Of a DNA stretch of 64,000 bases, positions 1-12,283 are shown in pieces. How positions within the stretch are numbered: position 1 is the first letter of the stretch; each line of letters starts with the position of its first letter. Under the pieces are notes generated by a model. It had not been told where the DNA came from and ran no database searches. It saw only the letters and a program-made list of their open reading frames with translations. This DNA is from Macrocystis pyrifera (lineage: Eukaryota; Sar; Phaeophyceae; Laminariales; Laminariaceae). The position numbers and the translations under genes are program-made. The DNA lies in assembly GCA_031763025.1 (NCBI GenBank), contig JASSKH010000001.1, forward strand, positions 13,419,659 through 13,483,658, written 5' to 3'.

Positions 1-29
1 TATACAGTAGCAGTGCCCGTACTGTTTTG

Positions 30-95
30 GCATTGGTATGTACCCGAAACCGAATCCCACCGTGGTGAGATTTCAACCTCATTTGCAAAAATAAA
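30..95 (+). repeat. tRNA-derived SINE-like fragment
   Basis: CCGAATCCCACCGTGGT at 50-66 resembles an RNA polymerase III B box with its acceptor-stem side, and is followed by a stretch with the same words as the tRNA-like sequence at 28,196-28,225. Only the 3' part of the tRNA-like head is present. Confidence 0.35.
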
Positions 96-220
96 AAGGA
101 ACCAAATTCAATGCTGAGAGCGCCATCGCTGCGTGGGTAGGCGGAGTTCGACGCGAGTCGACGAGAGAAGGCTTAATCTCGCGACAATAAACCAAGGCAC
201 GAACCGTAGTGCCGAAGTTG

Positions 221-247
221 GGGGGGGGGGGGGGGGGGGGGGGGGGG
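221..247. repeat. Poly(G) run
   Basis: A G27 run immediately upstream of a MITE copy. Confidence 0.95.
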
Positions 248-256
248 TAGTGCCTA

Positions 257-375
257 CTATAACGGGGGACCATGTTAAATAGGACCTACGGTACACACAA
301 AGACCTACCAGGTATGTATTTCGATATTTTTACCAACAATATTTGGTCCTAATTACTCATATGGCCCCCGTAATA
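257..375 (-). mobile_element. MITE-A copy 1
   Basis: Terminal inverted repeats of the type TTACGGGGGACCATAGTAAA, about 110-120 bp, AT-rich core, no coding capacity. The core contains TACCAGGTA at 306-314, absent from the family consensus. Confidence 0.85.
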
Positions 376-689
376 TTGATACCACTGACTGCATGTGACA
401 CCGGATCTAGCACGCGGAGAGACAAGGAGGGCGAAGACTAAAAGGGATGGAAAAAACAAAAACAAAAAAGGACGTAAACTCGTATGTACTCATACAAAAG
501 TACAAAGTAAACGATCACTCTCTAGACCCGCACAAGTGCTGTAATTTCATATACATTTCCCAGCACACCCGTTTTTTTCTGTCCACAGGTGCACATACAT
601 ACATTATGTTTTTCGGTCTCCGGAAAGCTCAGCCGTCTGCTGTACAGCAGTGGCCTGCACTATTTGTTAGTGTTGAGTTCATTTGGGCA

Positions 690-1175
690 GTTGCATACAA
701 GCTGCATGCAATTTGCTGCAAGTTGTGCTGCAGGTGAAATGCAAGTGCATGCAGATTGCATGCAAAATTGCAGGCAGTCGCACGGAGCCGCCATGCGAGC
801 GCATGTAAGCGCTCCATAAGCTCATCATGGCACAATATGTTTGCTTCGTTGGACACAGTGAACTAGGGCAGCAGTGTTTCGTAGTTCAGCGACCTAGAGG
901 CTTTCAAGCACGGTGACCTACTAATAGAGCATTTCCCAAGTACAGCGACCTCGAACCTCCTCTTTAAGCACAGTTGCCAAGCAGACCTCTGGAGTTGGGG
1001 TTGGGGTTACAGCAGGGTCAGTGTTAGTGCTGGGGTTAGGATTATAGGGTTCCGTATCGGGGTGGTCGGAGTGCTGGTGGCCGCCGTGTAGCTTGCATGC
1101 AGCCTGCGTGCAACTTGCACGAACGCCCGTCCGTATACTTTCAGGCGACAGTTGCATGCAAGCTTGCGCGCAGTT
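690..1175. repeat. Cluster of TGCATGCA-type words
   Basis: At 690-800 and 1,093-1,175 the sequence is built largely of variants of GCATGCAAnTTGC. Alternating purine-pyrimidine words repeat without a fixed period. Between them (1,000-1,060) lies a degenerate GGGGTT/GGGTTAGG stretch. Confidence 0.6.
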
Positions 1176-4100
1176 GCGATTAGGGATAGTAGCATACAGT
1201 AGTCTCCGGCGCCATCGCCCCCCACAGAACGTGTTCAGCCCGCCGGGAGCACCGCGTACACCACTGAATCTCTATTTTTACTTGGACATCTCGGTGCCGG
1301 ACGGGAGTTATTTCTGCTGTTACGGGGGGGGCATTTGTCGTAAGAATGGGAACCAACGATGGACAAAAAAACCCAGGTATCCCCCTATGTTGACACAACA
1401 TATCTGGTTCTGATTTCTCATGTTTGCCCGTAAAAGTATTTCTGCCCGTCGCAGCATTGCCCCCGGTTTCGTTGTAGCCGGAACGTTTCGTCGGAATTCA
1501 ACTGCAACTACTGCAGCAGCTCTGTATATAACCTTCCTCTCGAACCGATAAGACAGGGTAGTTTTGTACGTAGGACAGAGCAACGGCCTCCGCAAGACCA
1601 GTCACGAAGAAAGCAGGGCTTATTGGTAATTGAGATAATTTTACTGTAGGCGTGTCTGTATGGTGGGACTAGGATATAGTATGGAATAGAGTATGGATGT
1701 ATGGAATTTAAAGGTCAGCGCCCCCACGTCGGGCTCAAGCAAGCATGCGGTTCCTGCTGCGAGCGCGAGGAGACGTGAGGTAGCTCGCCGGGTTGGCCCG
1801 CCAAGCCAGGAATGTGTAGCCAATTTTCTGATGAGCTGGACCGGTTCGTGGGCCGAAGTTGAGCTTCACCGGCGACCTGCGACCCGGGGAAATTATGCTT
1901 ACAGCCGATAAATGCGCATCGGGGCATCCTCTATCCCCATCCTCATGTTTTGACGCGTTTACTTTTGTTGTTTCTCCCGAAGTCTATCTTAAATTAGCAA
2001 ATAAGTGACGAGGGCGGTTGTAGGCTTCCATTGGAAAAAACAGTTCGTGGCGCCTCGTTGCATCGCGGTCCTCGTCATTGCGTGACCTGCACATAAAAGA
2101 AGTAGATTAGTCGCCGATTGTCCATGGCGCCTGGCTCGTAGTAACCACGAGCAGCCGTGTTCGAGGTAACTATGCCGTTGTGTGTTTTGAAGTAAGGCCC
2201 CGATCATTTGAAGCTCCGCCTCGTGATTGTGTTTCCTGGAACGCACATATGTTGAGATTTTTCGTTGCTGTTCTCTGGATTATTTCGTGTCCTTACCAAT
2301 ATAATCCACGCGGTCTACTGGTAGCATGAGGTATCATCTTGCCTCAAAGGCGCCCGTTCACTGGACACGACGACCTCGTCCAGACTCTTCTGATCTCAGG
2401 GGCCAGTTGCAGAATGGGAAGCCCATTCTTCTCGCACTGTTCACTGCTGCTGTATTATATACCGGAACGGATGAGAGTGCTGTATGCAGAAAGCTGCGAT
2501 CGATGCCGTCACCATGCTAAGCACGGATGAGTACACAGGAGACGAATGCGAGATCTGCGGCATCTCACTCGCCACGCTAGACACAGCGCGTGAAACTAAA
2601 CTGGCATCGGGCACCGGCTGTTATTCCCCTTACCTCCTGAACGTCAAGGGTTTCTGTGGCCCAATTTGCTGACCGTGGGAAGAGTAACTGTAAGACCGTT
2701 GCCGATTTCTCGTTATCGCCTGTAACCATCGCCTCTAAGTAAGGACATTGTCAACGAATCCATTCATAATATTAGCACTGCGGACCGACGCGGTAGTGTC
2801 ACGAACGGTGCTCGCTGTATGCAAGTCGCCCGGCCCGAAAAAAGTACTCCACTCGTACACCAACACAACCGAACGGGCTAGTCACGTACGAAGGTAGGCT
2901 GTTCGGTATCGATAAGTTCGGTACCCTGCGGTGGATTTTGTAGAAAGGTTGGATTCGTTCTGACCCGTTGGCGGGCCCTCATCCCCCGCTGCACCCTTCC
3001 GAGAAACGCCGCCGCATCCGGTGACTATAGAAGAGGGGATACTTCGGAGACAAACCCACGTCGTGCAGGCAGTCGAGGTACACCGCCTGCTGTATCAATA
3101 GGACTTACTGCGCAAAACCTACTTCAATGTCTATTGTAAAATATCCATGCAAAGTTCAAAACGATACTATGCGCTCCTATCAATGCGTGACACATTCCTT
3201 CAAACCTGATGCTGAACCTTGACAGCATGCCTTCCAAGTCGGTAACATAACAGCACAGCATCCAAAATATGGTGGTTTGGGTCTAACTACGCTGATACCA
3301 GCTAGCTGTTGTGTTCTTGCCAGTGGCGTAACCAGCGACTCACCGTCACGGCGACGACGATATGGCTTGAACCACCTTACCATAAACCCAAAACGATACA
3401 TATCTGGCACCAGCGATACGCAGAAAAGTACGTATAGCGCACACAGCCAAAATGCTCCTACGATTGAGGCTGTGTCGCCGTTCGCTCGGTCCCGCCTTTA
3501 TTGCATTCAGGAGGGCGACGTGTAATCGGAGGAGACACAGAAACACAGGGGAGGGTCCAATCCGTCACCCTCAAGGCACCACACGCCTGGAATACGATAA
3601 AAGGGGGGTGCGACGCAAAGTGTCCGAGGCTTCTCAACCCGGAAAATCTTCTCTGCTGTACCTCACCCAAAAAAAACACTACCTTTGAGAGGAACACAAG
3701 GACATACAGCAACCCGATCACTGATCCCAGGGTCTAAGGATGCAACGACAAAACAATGGGGGGTGGGGGAACGCGTGACTACTACCATAGCTCAGTTGAG
3801 AGAGTCCTCACAGAAAGAAAAACATATATCGAGAAGTGCTAACTCGTGCCCGTGTCATCGCCGTAATTGGCGCGCGTCAAACCAGCCTAGATCTGCGGCT
3901 GAGCTGCACCGACCGACCGTTGTATTGTTGGCAAATATCCAACACTACTGCTGCTGCTGCTGCTGCTGTTGCTGCTGCTGTAGATGTAAACACCTCTCTC
4001 TTTCTCTGACCGAAATGCTCAACAGGGCGACGTTGCACGCCAAGTCCTACCCTCCCCGTACTGCCTACTCCCCGCCGTCTTGGTATGACGCAACGCTTCG

Positions 4101-5700
4101 GTACGGTAGCGCCAATATGTTGTGGGACCCACTGACTCATGAGGCATTTTGCAAGAGGGGCATATGGCAAAGTTTGAGTAAACTAACGGTGCGGGGTTGT
4201 CTCGCAGCTGGAAGAGGTGTACCCACGACATGGTTCAGAGTTTTATCATTTTTTTCGTTGTCAGACCTGTAAACAGTAGTAGGCAGGCCATGGGATCGCT
4301 CATAGGATCGAGCGTACGATTTGTGTAGAAGCTGGGGTTTTTGGTGAGACATAGAAATCCAGGCGCGAGTTTGCCTTCGTAGGGGTACGGCAGCAGTGGC
4401 ACCTAATGTTTCTGAAGCTCCTGACTGGAGGAGCTCTTTCAACCCCACCCAAGAAACGATTTTTTATATTAATCAAGAAGCGCAGCTCGATGGAGAATCC
4501 CAAAGCCTTGGTACAGTACATACAGATGGTATATCACGAATAGCATCCATTGTTGTAAAAAGCTGATGGTATTCCAACGATATTGGGTTAGGGGGCCCGG
4601 TCAGTTCCAGTCACGCATGTGTCGGTCAGAGAGTGCTATAAGCCATGCTCTGTCGTAGCGCGCTATATGTCTCACTCGAGTGGGGAGCCTCAGGAAAATT
4701 GTGCACCCCTACTGTAGCAGAATGCCTCCTCCCTTACGGAACTCCCTATACGTCACATATACGTACCACCCTCATCCAACAAACCGAATGCGAGGTAACC
4801 TACGGAAGCAGCAGTAGAACATGGGTGCGCAAATCGCATTGGTTGAGAGTATATAACGAATAAACGCTTTAAAGCACAAAGATTGGATCCCCCAACGATA
4901 CTTGAGCTCCCTCACGGGTCGAGGAAGAGGGTCCTTTCAGCGAGAGAAACGGTTTGGATTCGAAAATGCAAACCCCTGGTATTCCATTGCACAGCTCCTG
5001 GAGATGGCATCAACTGACAACGCTACGAAGGTAACTCAAGACAGGACTTGCATACTGCTTGCACATAGCACAACAAGTGAACAGGTACAGAAGCAGATTC
5101 GTGATTTTTTTTGCTGCTGGCTGGTGTTGTCCCTCCAGGCCGATGAGGGGAGTCGAAGCAGAGGCGCTTACTCCACCATGAACTTGACCTGCAGTCAATA
5201 AGGCGGGGGTGGGGGGGGGCGTCAGGCATTGCCGACAAAAAACAAACGCGGGGTTCGGATCAATGACACTAAAACTGGATACTACGTACCGCAATCGGTT
5301 GAAACGCGAACAGGATGAAGGATCATTGCGCTGGTGGCGGTTACCCAGCAGATTTCAAGCTACCCGGCGCCAATCCCATGACTGCGCCTAAAACACATCA
5401 TGGTTTCAGTGATTTGTTGCTGACATCAGCATCTAGACTATAGGGCAACGAGGCCTGCGTTTCTTTTCGTTGCCCTGCCTCGAACCTTCGTGCATAGCTC
5501 GGGTACAAGTTATGCCCCTGTTGTTTGCTCGCATTTCGTACGATATGCACGTGGGCAATACATGCATCCATTTTCCACAAGAAGTACGATGGTGGTGAGG
5601 TCGAAGAAACACATCAAGTTGTGGCAATATTACCTACAGTCTACAGTAGTACGTCAACGTGCCCAACTGGACTAAATTGACACACGACACGAAATTGGGA
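1176..5700. other. Anonymous region
   Basis: No gene, domain or RNA is recognised. A degraded MITE-A-like sequence may lie at 1,316-1,440. A CTG run at 3,948-3,980 creates a poly-Cys frame with no other support. Confidence 0.5.
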
Positions 5701-5914
5701 ACGTGGAAGTGTGGTGAGCTTAAGCTTTATTTTTACCAATCCGCCGGAGGATAAAAAAAATAATAATAATAAAAAAAATGAAGGTAACAGGCATATATGC
5801 CTCGCTGCGCTACGTGCACACAAAGATTTTTTTTTTGCTAAGCAGAGGGTCGGCTGGAATGATCAAGTGCATCGCAGTACGATTGCCGCAATCCTCGGTA
5901 GCGATGGTTCAGAG

Positions 5915-6346
5915 ATGGACGACAGGCACACAAGAAATGACGACAAGAGAACCGGGAGCCAATTCAGGCCGAAAGCTCCAGTCTCGGTAGTTCGGAAAGT
6001 ATGTGGGGATCTCACGACACAATATTATGTCATTTTGCAGCAGGCACTTTTAACACCGAGATTGCCATACGTCATGATTGGCATGTGTTTTTATATTTGT
6101 GGTGTGTCATACATACCTGGTACAGTATATTTCTTCGATGTCGTCTCCGCAAATAAACCAAAGACGAATCAATGCACACTGCTGACCGCAGATCAAGTCA
6201 TGAACCAACTGCAGTACAGTAATTGCACCCACCCTCATCCGATGTGGTACAATTCATTGTCTCGTTTCCTAACAACAACGATGAATGAGTTCACCCTACC
6301 GTATTTGCCTCCGTTCATGAATAAATATCGCGCATCTCTCCTTTAA
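5915..6346 (+). CDS. Hypothetical ORF, 143 codons, unrecognised
   Basis: This ORF is open from ATG to TAA in an AT-richer stretch and extends upstream without ATG to 5,711 through an Asn/Lys run from AAT repeats. It has a short hydrophobic segment (YVMIGMCFYICGV) and no family motif. It contains one copy of the TACCTGGTA word. An ORF of this length can occur by chance in 64 kb, so it may be spurious. Confidence 0.15.
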   Translation: MDDRHTRNDDKRTGSQFRPKAPVSVVRKVCGDLTTQYYVILQQALLTPRLPYVMIGMCFYICGVSYIPGTVYFFDVVSANKPKTNQCTLLTADQVMNQLQYSNCTHPHPMWYNSLSRFLTTTMNEFTLPYLPPFMNKYRASLL

Positions 6347-6407
6347 AGCGAAAGCCGCGAGTAAAGCCGCGAGGCTATGGCGTCTTGGCACAGACCCTGA
6401 ACCACAG

Positions 6408-6519
6408 CTATTACGGAGGACCATAGTAAATGGGACCAAATATTGTTAGTAAAACTAGGGAAATACGTTGGTTTTTTTTGTGCACCGCAGGTGTTATTTA
6501 CTATGGACCTCCGTAATAG
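6408..6519 (+). mobile_element. MITE-A copy 2
   Basis: Both ends are complete (CTATTACGGAGGACC ... GGACCTCCGTAATAG). The core reads AAATATTGTTAGTAAAA as in the family. No clear target-site duplication. Confidence 0.9.
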
Positions 6520-6663
6520 CCGCCTCGGGTTAAAATAGTTCAGAGGGCACAAAGCATCAAGCCTGTGACTTCGGGCTTTAAAATTCGCAAAGCTGCAAGG
6601 CTATATGACAAGCTTCACACGAACAATGAACCCATATTGCTGCAGGAATAATCCCTTTTTACG

Positions 6664-7100
6664 TTAGTTAGTGTCCATGAACGAACGCACCTCAGTGATG
6701 CCCAGCCATTCCTCAGGCCTCGAAGCGTGGTCGGCGAGACGGAGGATTACCTTGGAGGTCTGCTCGGTATTGAGGACGAAACCCTGGTACCCGCTCGTGC
6801 TGCCGCTGGACGTGATCTGGCTGTGGAAGGACCCATCGACTATCACGTTCAGCGTCCGGACGTTCTCATCCCCCTTGTGGAACGCGATACGGAGTTTGAC
6901 GATGTCCTGGGGGTCTCTAAAGTTGTACTCGATCCGGCACCCCCCGACCCCTTTTACCAGGGTACCCTGACACGACCACCGAGAGTTGGCGCCGCGATTG
7001 TCGTCTCGAGTGTTTTCGGGAAGGCAGCCGTCCGGGCTGCAGCCGTATCCGGACGTCCTGTCGTCATATGCGGAGGCTTTAGCCACTACCGTTGTCCTTT
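6664..7100 (-). CDS. Discoidin/F5-8C-like galactose-binding domain, terminal exon
   Basis: About 145 residues end at a TAA at 6,664. Recognisable blocks are ASAYDD, GCSPDGCLPENTRDD, SRWSCQ, GGCRIEYNFRDPQDIVKLRI, AFHKGDENVRTLNV and WLGITEVRSF. The layout (short Cys-rich loop, SRWSC, IEY-F--PQDI, KGDE-R, final ITEV) is a jelly-roll carbohydrate-binding module like those I know from brown algal secreted and cell-wall proteins, including some linked to mannuronan epimerases. I see no catalytic residues here. The 5' boundary is unclear; candidate acceptors lie at about 7,076 and 7,098. Ligand and parent protein are unknown. Confidence 0.62.
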
Positions 7101-7430
7101 TGCCAGCATCGGTGAGGGCTGGGATGCGTCGCAACAGGCGTGGTAAAAAAGGACGGGCGGGTGTGCACGCGAGGGGGAAGCCGGTGGTTGTTCTGATTTT
7201 GTTGTGTCTCTGGCAGCTCGCAGTGCTTCGAGTTGCTCTACAGTAGGCAGTGAACTACGCTGTATGTACGTGTCTTGTTCTTCCTTTGAATGGGGGGCTA
7301 GCCCTCGTGCTGCGATCCAAGAGTCCGAATAGCCATGAATGGCACAACAATATCCTAACAACATGCCAGAGGCACATGAACACGTATATGAGGCACATGA
7401 ACAGTAGAGGGCCACGAAATGTCTACTTGT

Positions 7431-7565
7431 AGTAGTGCCGATCAGGCTGATGCTGGAGAGGTCAGCCGTCGACGTCAGGTCAAACTTGAATAACTGAGTG
7501 TTGGTATTTTGTGTTTTGGCCGTTCCATCGTCCAGCAGGGCGTCGTCACGAGCGCGAAAAAGTTG
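7431..7565 (-). CDS. Possible upstream exon of the discoidin-like gene
   Basis: One frame reads RARDDALLDDGTAKTQNTNT and then QLFKFDLTSTADLSSISLIG, more protein-like than its surroundings and on the same strand as the discoidin-like exon about 330 bp downstream. I see no strong donor; ACAA|GTAGAC is the best. No family is recognised. A longer open frame across it would need a TTG start and is not taken as a gene. Confidence 0.3.
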
Positions 7566-7749
7566 GCAAACCATTGTCGCGATCAAAAACACATGCAAAA
7601 CTCCTACCGTACGTAGTGGAGGGGACCGGGGGGCCGCTGAGCGACCCCGGATCTGAGATACGACTAGTAGGAGGGAACAGGGGGAAAAAAAACGCAAGAA
7701 AGTAAATGGGGAGGGGAAAAAGTAGGGCCCTACTTCATATGAACATGTG

Positions 7750-9100
7750 TAGGCTAGAGTAGTAGTGGTTTTTACGGCGTATGTCGGATTGGCAAAACCA
7801 ACTGTACTTCTCCGTTCATACTTAGAGTACAGTAACAGTAGTACCGCAATATTAAATGTCCTTCACGGTGTATGTCTCGCTGGCAACACTAACCAAAAGT
7901 ATCATACTCCGTTCTTACTTAAATTACAGCAACAACAGTAACAATAATCTGTATACAAGTCTTAGCACTGGCAAATGCAGCGTACATACTCGGGGACGGA
8001 ATATCTTGTACACATATAGTTCGATTCCGTTGGGCATACGTTGGGCATTGGGCGTCGCAACCGCAGTCCCGTCCCGCTGAGTGTGATTCGCATCGACTCA
8101 CCTACGGGGGCGGGCGTGGTTCCGACGTGTCGAGGGCAGGTTCGCGGATGCATATCCCCGCCAAAATAAAAATATAAAGTGTCACAAATGGAAGTGTGCT
8201 TGGCGGATGTGGGTCTATAACATTGCGATGGCAATATATCTGCAGCTTGCTCTGTACGGGTATGTCAGCAGGCACGGGACGGGGGTTCTATTGTTGCCTG
8301 CGCTTTCTCGTACAGTTCGGTTTTCCGACCGCTCACGGCAAACCGCAGTGCCCCAAGAGTAATGAAGCTGCTGCTACTTGTATCGCACAAGAAATATCTG
8401 GTACACCGTAGCCACTGAGCTCCTGCTGTAGCGTGTTTTAGCCGGGGCGAGGGGTCATACTATACAAAACAAAACCCGCCATGGACCCGGCAAACCATGT
8501 ACCTCCCACTGGTGGCACGCCATAATTGTTTTTTTCTTTCTACACTATGCCCCCCCCCCCCCCCCCCCGTACTGCAAGTAGCTCTCAATGGGCATGGTCT
8601 ATGTCCAACCCTTGGGGCTTTTGTAGTACTGCAACGCACATAAAACCTACCGTAAATCTGAATCTATTTCCAAGCAAAACGGTCCCGACAAGGGAGAGTG
8701 CAGCCAGCCCTCAAGGCCTGCACGGGCTAAAACCAAGGCGCAGTCTCTTATGACACCAGCATGTGGGACCTGAGACTCCTGCTTTAGTTGCAGCTACAGA
8801 GCAACCACTGGCCTAACGCACAGTGCTGACCTCTTCCACTGCTGTATGTAGTAGACCAGCGGTTGTGGTATGCATCTGATGTATTGCCATCTTGGGCGCC
8901 AAATCCAGCGACAATGTCAGCTACGATATCGGGGGGCGGGGCTACCGACATTTTCACTGCGTACCGCGCTTGCGCCACTCGAGGGAGGAGGTGCTTTCAC
9001 AAGTAGGTTTTACAATCTGGGATCTCGGCTCTTCAGGTTGGTAGGCTGTTCAGGCATTTTGGTTCCTGTCGCGATCAAGGTACGGGCGAAGACCCAACCC
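7750..9100. other. Anonymous region with a C18 run
   Basis: A poly(C) run lies at 8,551-8,568. No coding pattern or RNA gene is seen. Confidence 0.5.
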
Positions 9101-9107
9101 AACCCCT

Positions 9108-9142
9108 GACTCTAACCCTAACCCTAACCCTAACCCTGACCC
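9108..9142. repeat. Interstitial telomere-like repeat
   Basis: About four consecutive CCCTAA units flanked by variants (CTCTAACC, CCCTGACC), equivalent to TTAGGG on the opposite strand. Confidence 0.75.
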
Positions 9143-9657
9143 CAAATCGCAGCAAAAACGGGCCAAAACTGGCTATAAACGCGGCTGCGCCGCGTTTGCA
9201 TCGAATCAGGAAATTTCTCTATTGCGGACGACGATTCCGAAGTGTGCAGACCTCGCTACACAGTTTTCAAGTCAACAACACCCCCGAAGATCCGGGCTCA
9301 CAGATTGTACAACCTTCTCCGGGCGATTGGCTCCGTACCTCACACGCAGAGTTGGACTCGAAATGTGTTGTTGGAGCAGCGCGGCAAACAATCTCAGATG
9401 GCGGTGCCTACCGCGAGACCAAAAGGAATAAATATGTAACGCTTCAAAAGGACTGCAAATAATTTGTAGTGTGTCCTCGACCAAGGGGCCCTCAGCGGTA
9501 AAAAACATGGGACCTTATCGTGAGCTGCCCTCCAAGATAATATTGGTCGCTATTACTACTGCTGCTGCCATATGCTGCTGCCACTATACGGTAGGAAGGG
9601 ACTGCTAACTTTCGAAACACGGTCGATCGTCGTTTCAGAACATGACGTTCCGTGGCG

Positions 9658-9773
9658 CTATTATTACGGAGGTCCATAGTTAATAGGACCTATGGTGTAC
9701 ATAAAAAACTATATATTTACCTATTTTTACTAACAATATTTGGTCCTATTTACTATGGTCCTCCGTAATAATA
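9658..9773 (-). mobile_element. MITE-A copy 3
   Basis: Inverted ends extended to CTATTATTACGGAGG and its complement; the core is in reverse orientation. Confidence 0.9.
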
Positions 9774-10514
9774 GAAGAAGAGTGCACGCAAAAGCAGAGA
9801 AGGCGCGAGAGTCAACGTGAGCACCGCGAGGTCTTCTGCATGGGAGTTCCGGGCTTTGCGGTCCACGCGTACGTAGCTGACAGGGCGACGGCAGTCTCCT
9901 CCCGCCTGCTTTCACTAACGTGGCTAGATGAACGTCGTAGCAGCTACCACAATAGCTATAAATGGTACTGTAGGACTACAGCAGTACCGTATAACACGCT
10001 AGCGACAGCACGCCCCCCCCCCGGGCCAAATTTTGAGTTTCAAGGGTTGTTTTCTTCACAACGGGTAGGGTGTAAACGATCAACGATCCGTCCATGAGGA
10101 GATCTCTCGACGACACGTTTCCGAAGCCACCACTTTCGTTGTGTGTATCTACCCTGCATAGGTAGGACTCTAAGCCGTGCTTTGGAGAAAATCGACCCTG
10201 AAATTAAGTTCGCCCCACTGGAGTGTATGATTCAGATGTCGGCTTGTAGTTTTTACAGCGGCAGATTGCGACAGGGGTGGCACGTTTTGGCTAAACTAGG
10301 TACGCCTGACGGGGCTGTTCAACTGCGTACGTAAACTACCCCGTGTTGCTGGAAGACCATGGAGGCGTTCCTTATCAACGTACAGGCTGTGTCGTTTTTC
10401 TATCGGAACGTTGTTGCACTTTCCTCTTTTTCCCAGGGTCAGGTGTTTCGGGTGAGGCAACGAACAGAACGCCTCAACTCAGAAAGAAGCCTTGGGAAAA
10501 TTACACCCGTGCAA

Positions 10515-10622
10515 CATAGTATGGGGGACCACAGTAAATAGGACCAAACATAGTTGGTAAAAATAGGGAAATATATGTATATATAGCTTTTGTGTCCTAG
10601 TTGCTATGGTCCCCCGTAATAG
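10515..10622 (+). mobile_element. MITE-A copy 4
   Basis: The left end is slightly altered (AGTATGGGGGACC) and the right end intact (GGTCCCCCGTAATAG). Confidence 0.88.
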
Positions 10623-10639
10623 TCCCTGTGTGGTGACGA

Positions 10640-12020
10640 CGTATCACACACGGATGAAAAGATAAGACACCCCCTCGGGCGAAATTCGGAGATGGTTTTC
10701 TCGGCAACGCGGCGAGAGTGCAATCTACGCCGAGTCAGGCGCCCATATAGATAGATATCGAGGAGATCCTCCAAAACCACCTCTTTGCGTTGGTGGCGGC
10801 CGCCTTAAGGCACGTTTAGGAAGGGCTAAATCGGCTCTGAAATTCCGTCGCAGGGGGTTTCGTTATCTTGCGCGTTATACGTACGTACGGTAGGTCCACT
10901 CCAGTCGTAGATTGCCTCGCTACTATTGATGCGACACTACCGTGCACGGTTGGCGATAACGGCAAGCAACGAAGTTCCAACCCACGGTCAACCAAACGGC
11001 TATAGTGCCGCTTCGACAAGGGTTGTGCACCTCCCCCAGGGGGAAACGAAAAACACGTACCACTCTATCCCGAAATGTAGGGACCCTTGGGATTAAATAT
11101 TGATATATAAAAATGCCCTAATATTTGGGGACAAAATGGTATTCGACAACCCACTTTCGTATGCACCAGCACGTACTATACATAGTCTCGAGACCCAGGC
11201 AAGGGAAGGGGTAAATTAAAAACAAGTAAAGAAAGCAAATGCATGCAAAAACGGTGTTTTTTTTTTGCGTGACTACTCATTAGCCCAAAAATGCCACGGC
11301 ACCGGTTTGTTTTTCCCTTTAACCTCTTCACGTAGGAATATATAGGGTGTCGTTTTGTCCCTTGTGACGTACGCCCATCGCACCCCCATCAAATAATGTC
11401 TCACGACAAATAGTGCTTGAGCCACTACCGTTCAAATCTTACCCGAAGAAGCGCCGATCGTGACGGCGTAGATGGTGGCCAGGAGAGCGAAGACTCGCAT
11501 TGCGATAGAGGCTGGGAAGGATACGATGAAAATCGCCGTTCGCCCGAGGTTGCTACTCGGATGGTCCTGTGGTGGAGCGTGAGAGTGGTTGATACTGATT
11601 TGGTGGGCAACAACTGCAACAGCACAGCAGTACTACCCCCGTGAGAAGTGAACTGTTTCGTATCTGGTCATCGTAAAGGAGGGATGTTTTGGGTAACGTG
11701 GCACAGTACGCTGACCGTTTTGTTTTAAGCGTGCAGAAGTCCCGTATTGGTATATGTGTGAACCGCAAGGCGGCAGTAGTATCAATGGTTGGAAGTAACC
11801 CTCTACCGATACGAGAGTACGTACCGTAGCAAGTAGCGCTGTGTTCTGGCAGTTTTGTGTACTGTTGTTTTAAGATTGTCGAACGGTTTCGATTTATGAG
11901 GGTACGTATGTATCATTATTTTCCCCGTGAAAATGCCAAGTAGGAAGGCCCTTTTTAAAGGGTCCCCTGATGCGTTCGGGGCTATTAGAGGCCCGTTATA
12001 CACCAATGTACCTTTATATG
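10640..12020. other. Anonymous region
   Basis: Only short ORFs without protein-like pattern and no recognisable repeat. Confidence 0.5.
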
Positions 12021-12029
12021 TATTACAGT

Positions 12030-12160
12030 TTTTTGCCCACTGTTGGCTCTAAGCAATAGATATCAAGTCAGAGATGGTATCTATCAGAGTTGGTAGTTAT
12101 TGCTTAGAGCCTATCGGAGGCGGTATCTGTTGCTTATAGAGAGTCAACGGTGGGCAAAAC
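12030..12160. mobile_element. MITE-B, 131 bp with about 35-bp inverted ends
   Basis: The left end TTTTGCCCACTGTTGGCTCT and the complement of the right end (GTTTTGCCCACCGTTGACTC) match, continuing through AAGCAAYAGATA. The core repeats GGTATCT. It is unrelated to MITE-A; single copy here, no clear target duplication. Confidence 0.75.
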
Positions 12161-12235
12161 GGTGCAGAAGTCGGAGGCCCAGTATGTACCGTTTTCCCTT
12201 GTCGAAGGCTACCTAAATAGAATATGTCTGCTGCA

Positions 12236-12283
12236 CTCTACTACCACTACTACTACTACTACTATACTATTACTACTATTAAT
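12236..12283. repeat. TAC trinucleotide microsatellite
   Basis: Imperfect (CTA)n run. Confidence 0.9.

Noticed and set aside
1715-1927. MPRCAFIGCKHNF start resembling a THAP zinc finger
   Set aside because: Only the first C-x4-C is present; the later C-x2-H, WL and P residues do not line up in any frame.
3685-4272. 195-codon frame with a poly-Cys run
   Set aside because: The run is a CTG microsatellite and the rest has no protein-like pattern.
7086-7697. 203-codon frame with a signal-peptide-like start
   Set aside because: The start codon is TTG, splice signals are poor, and only the 7,431-7,565 part looks coding.
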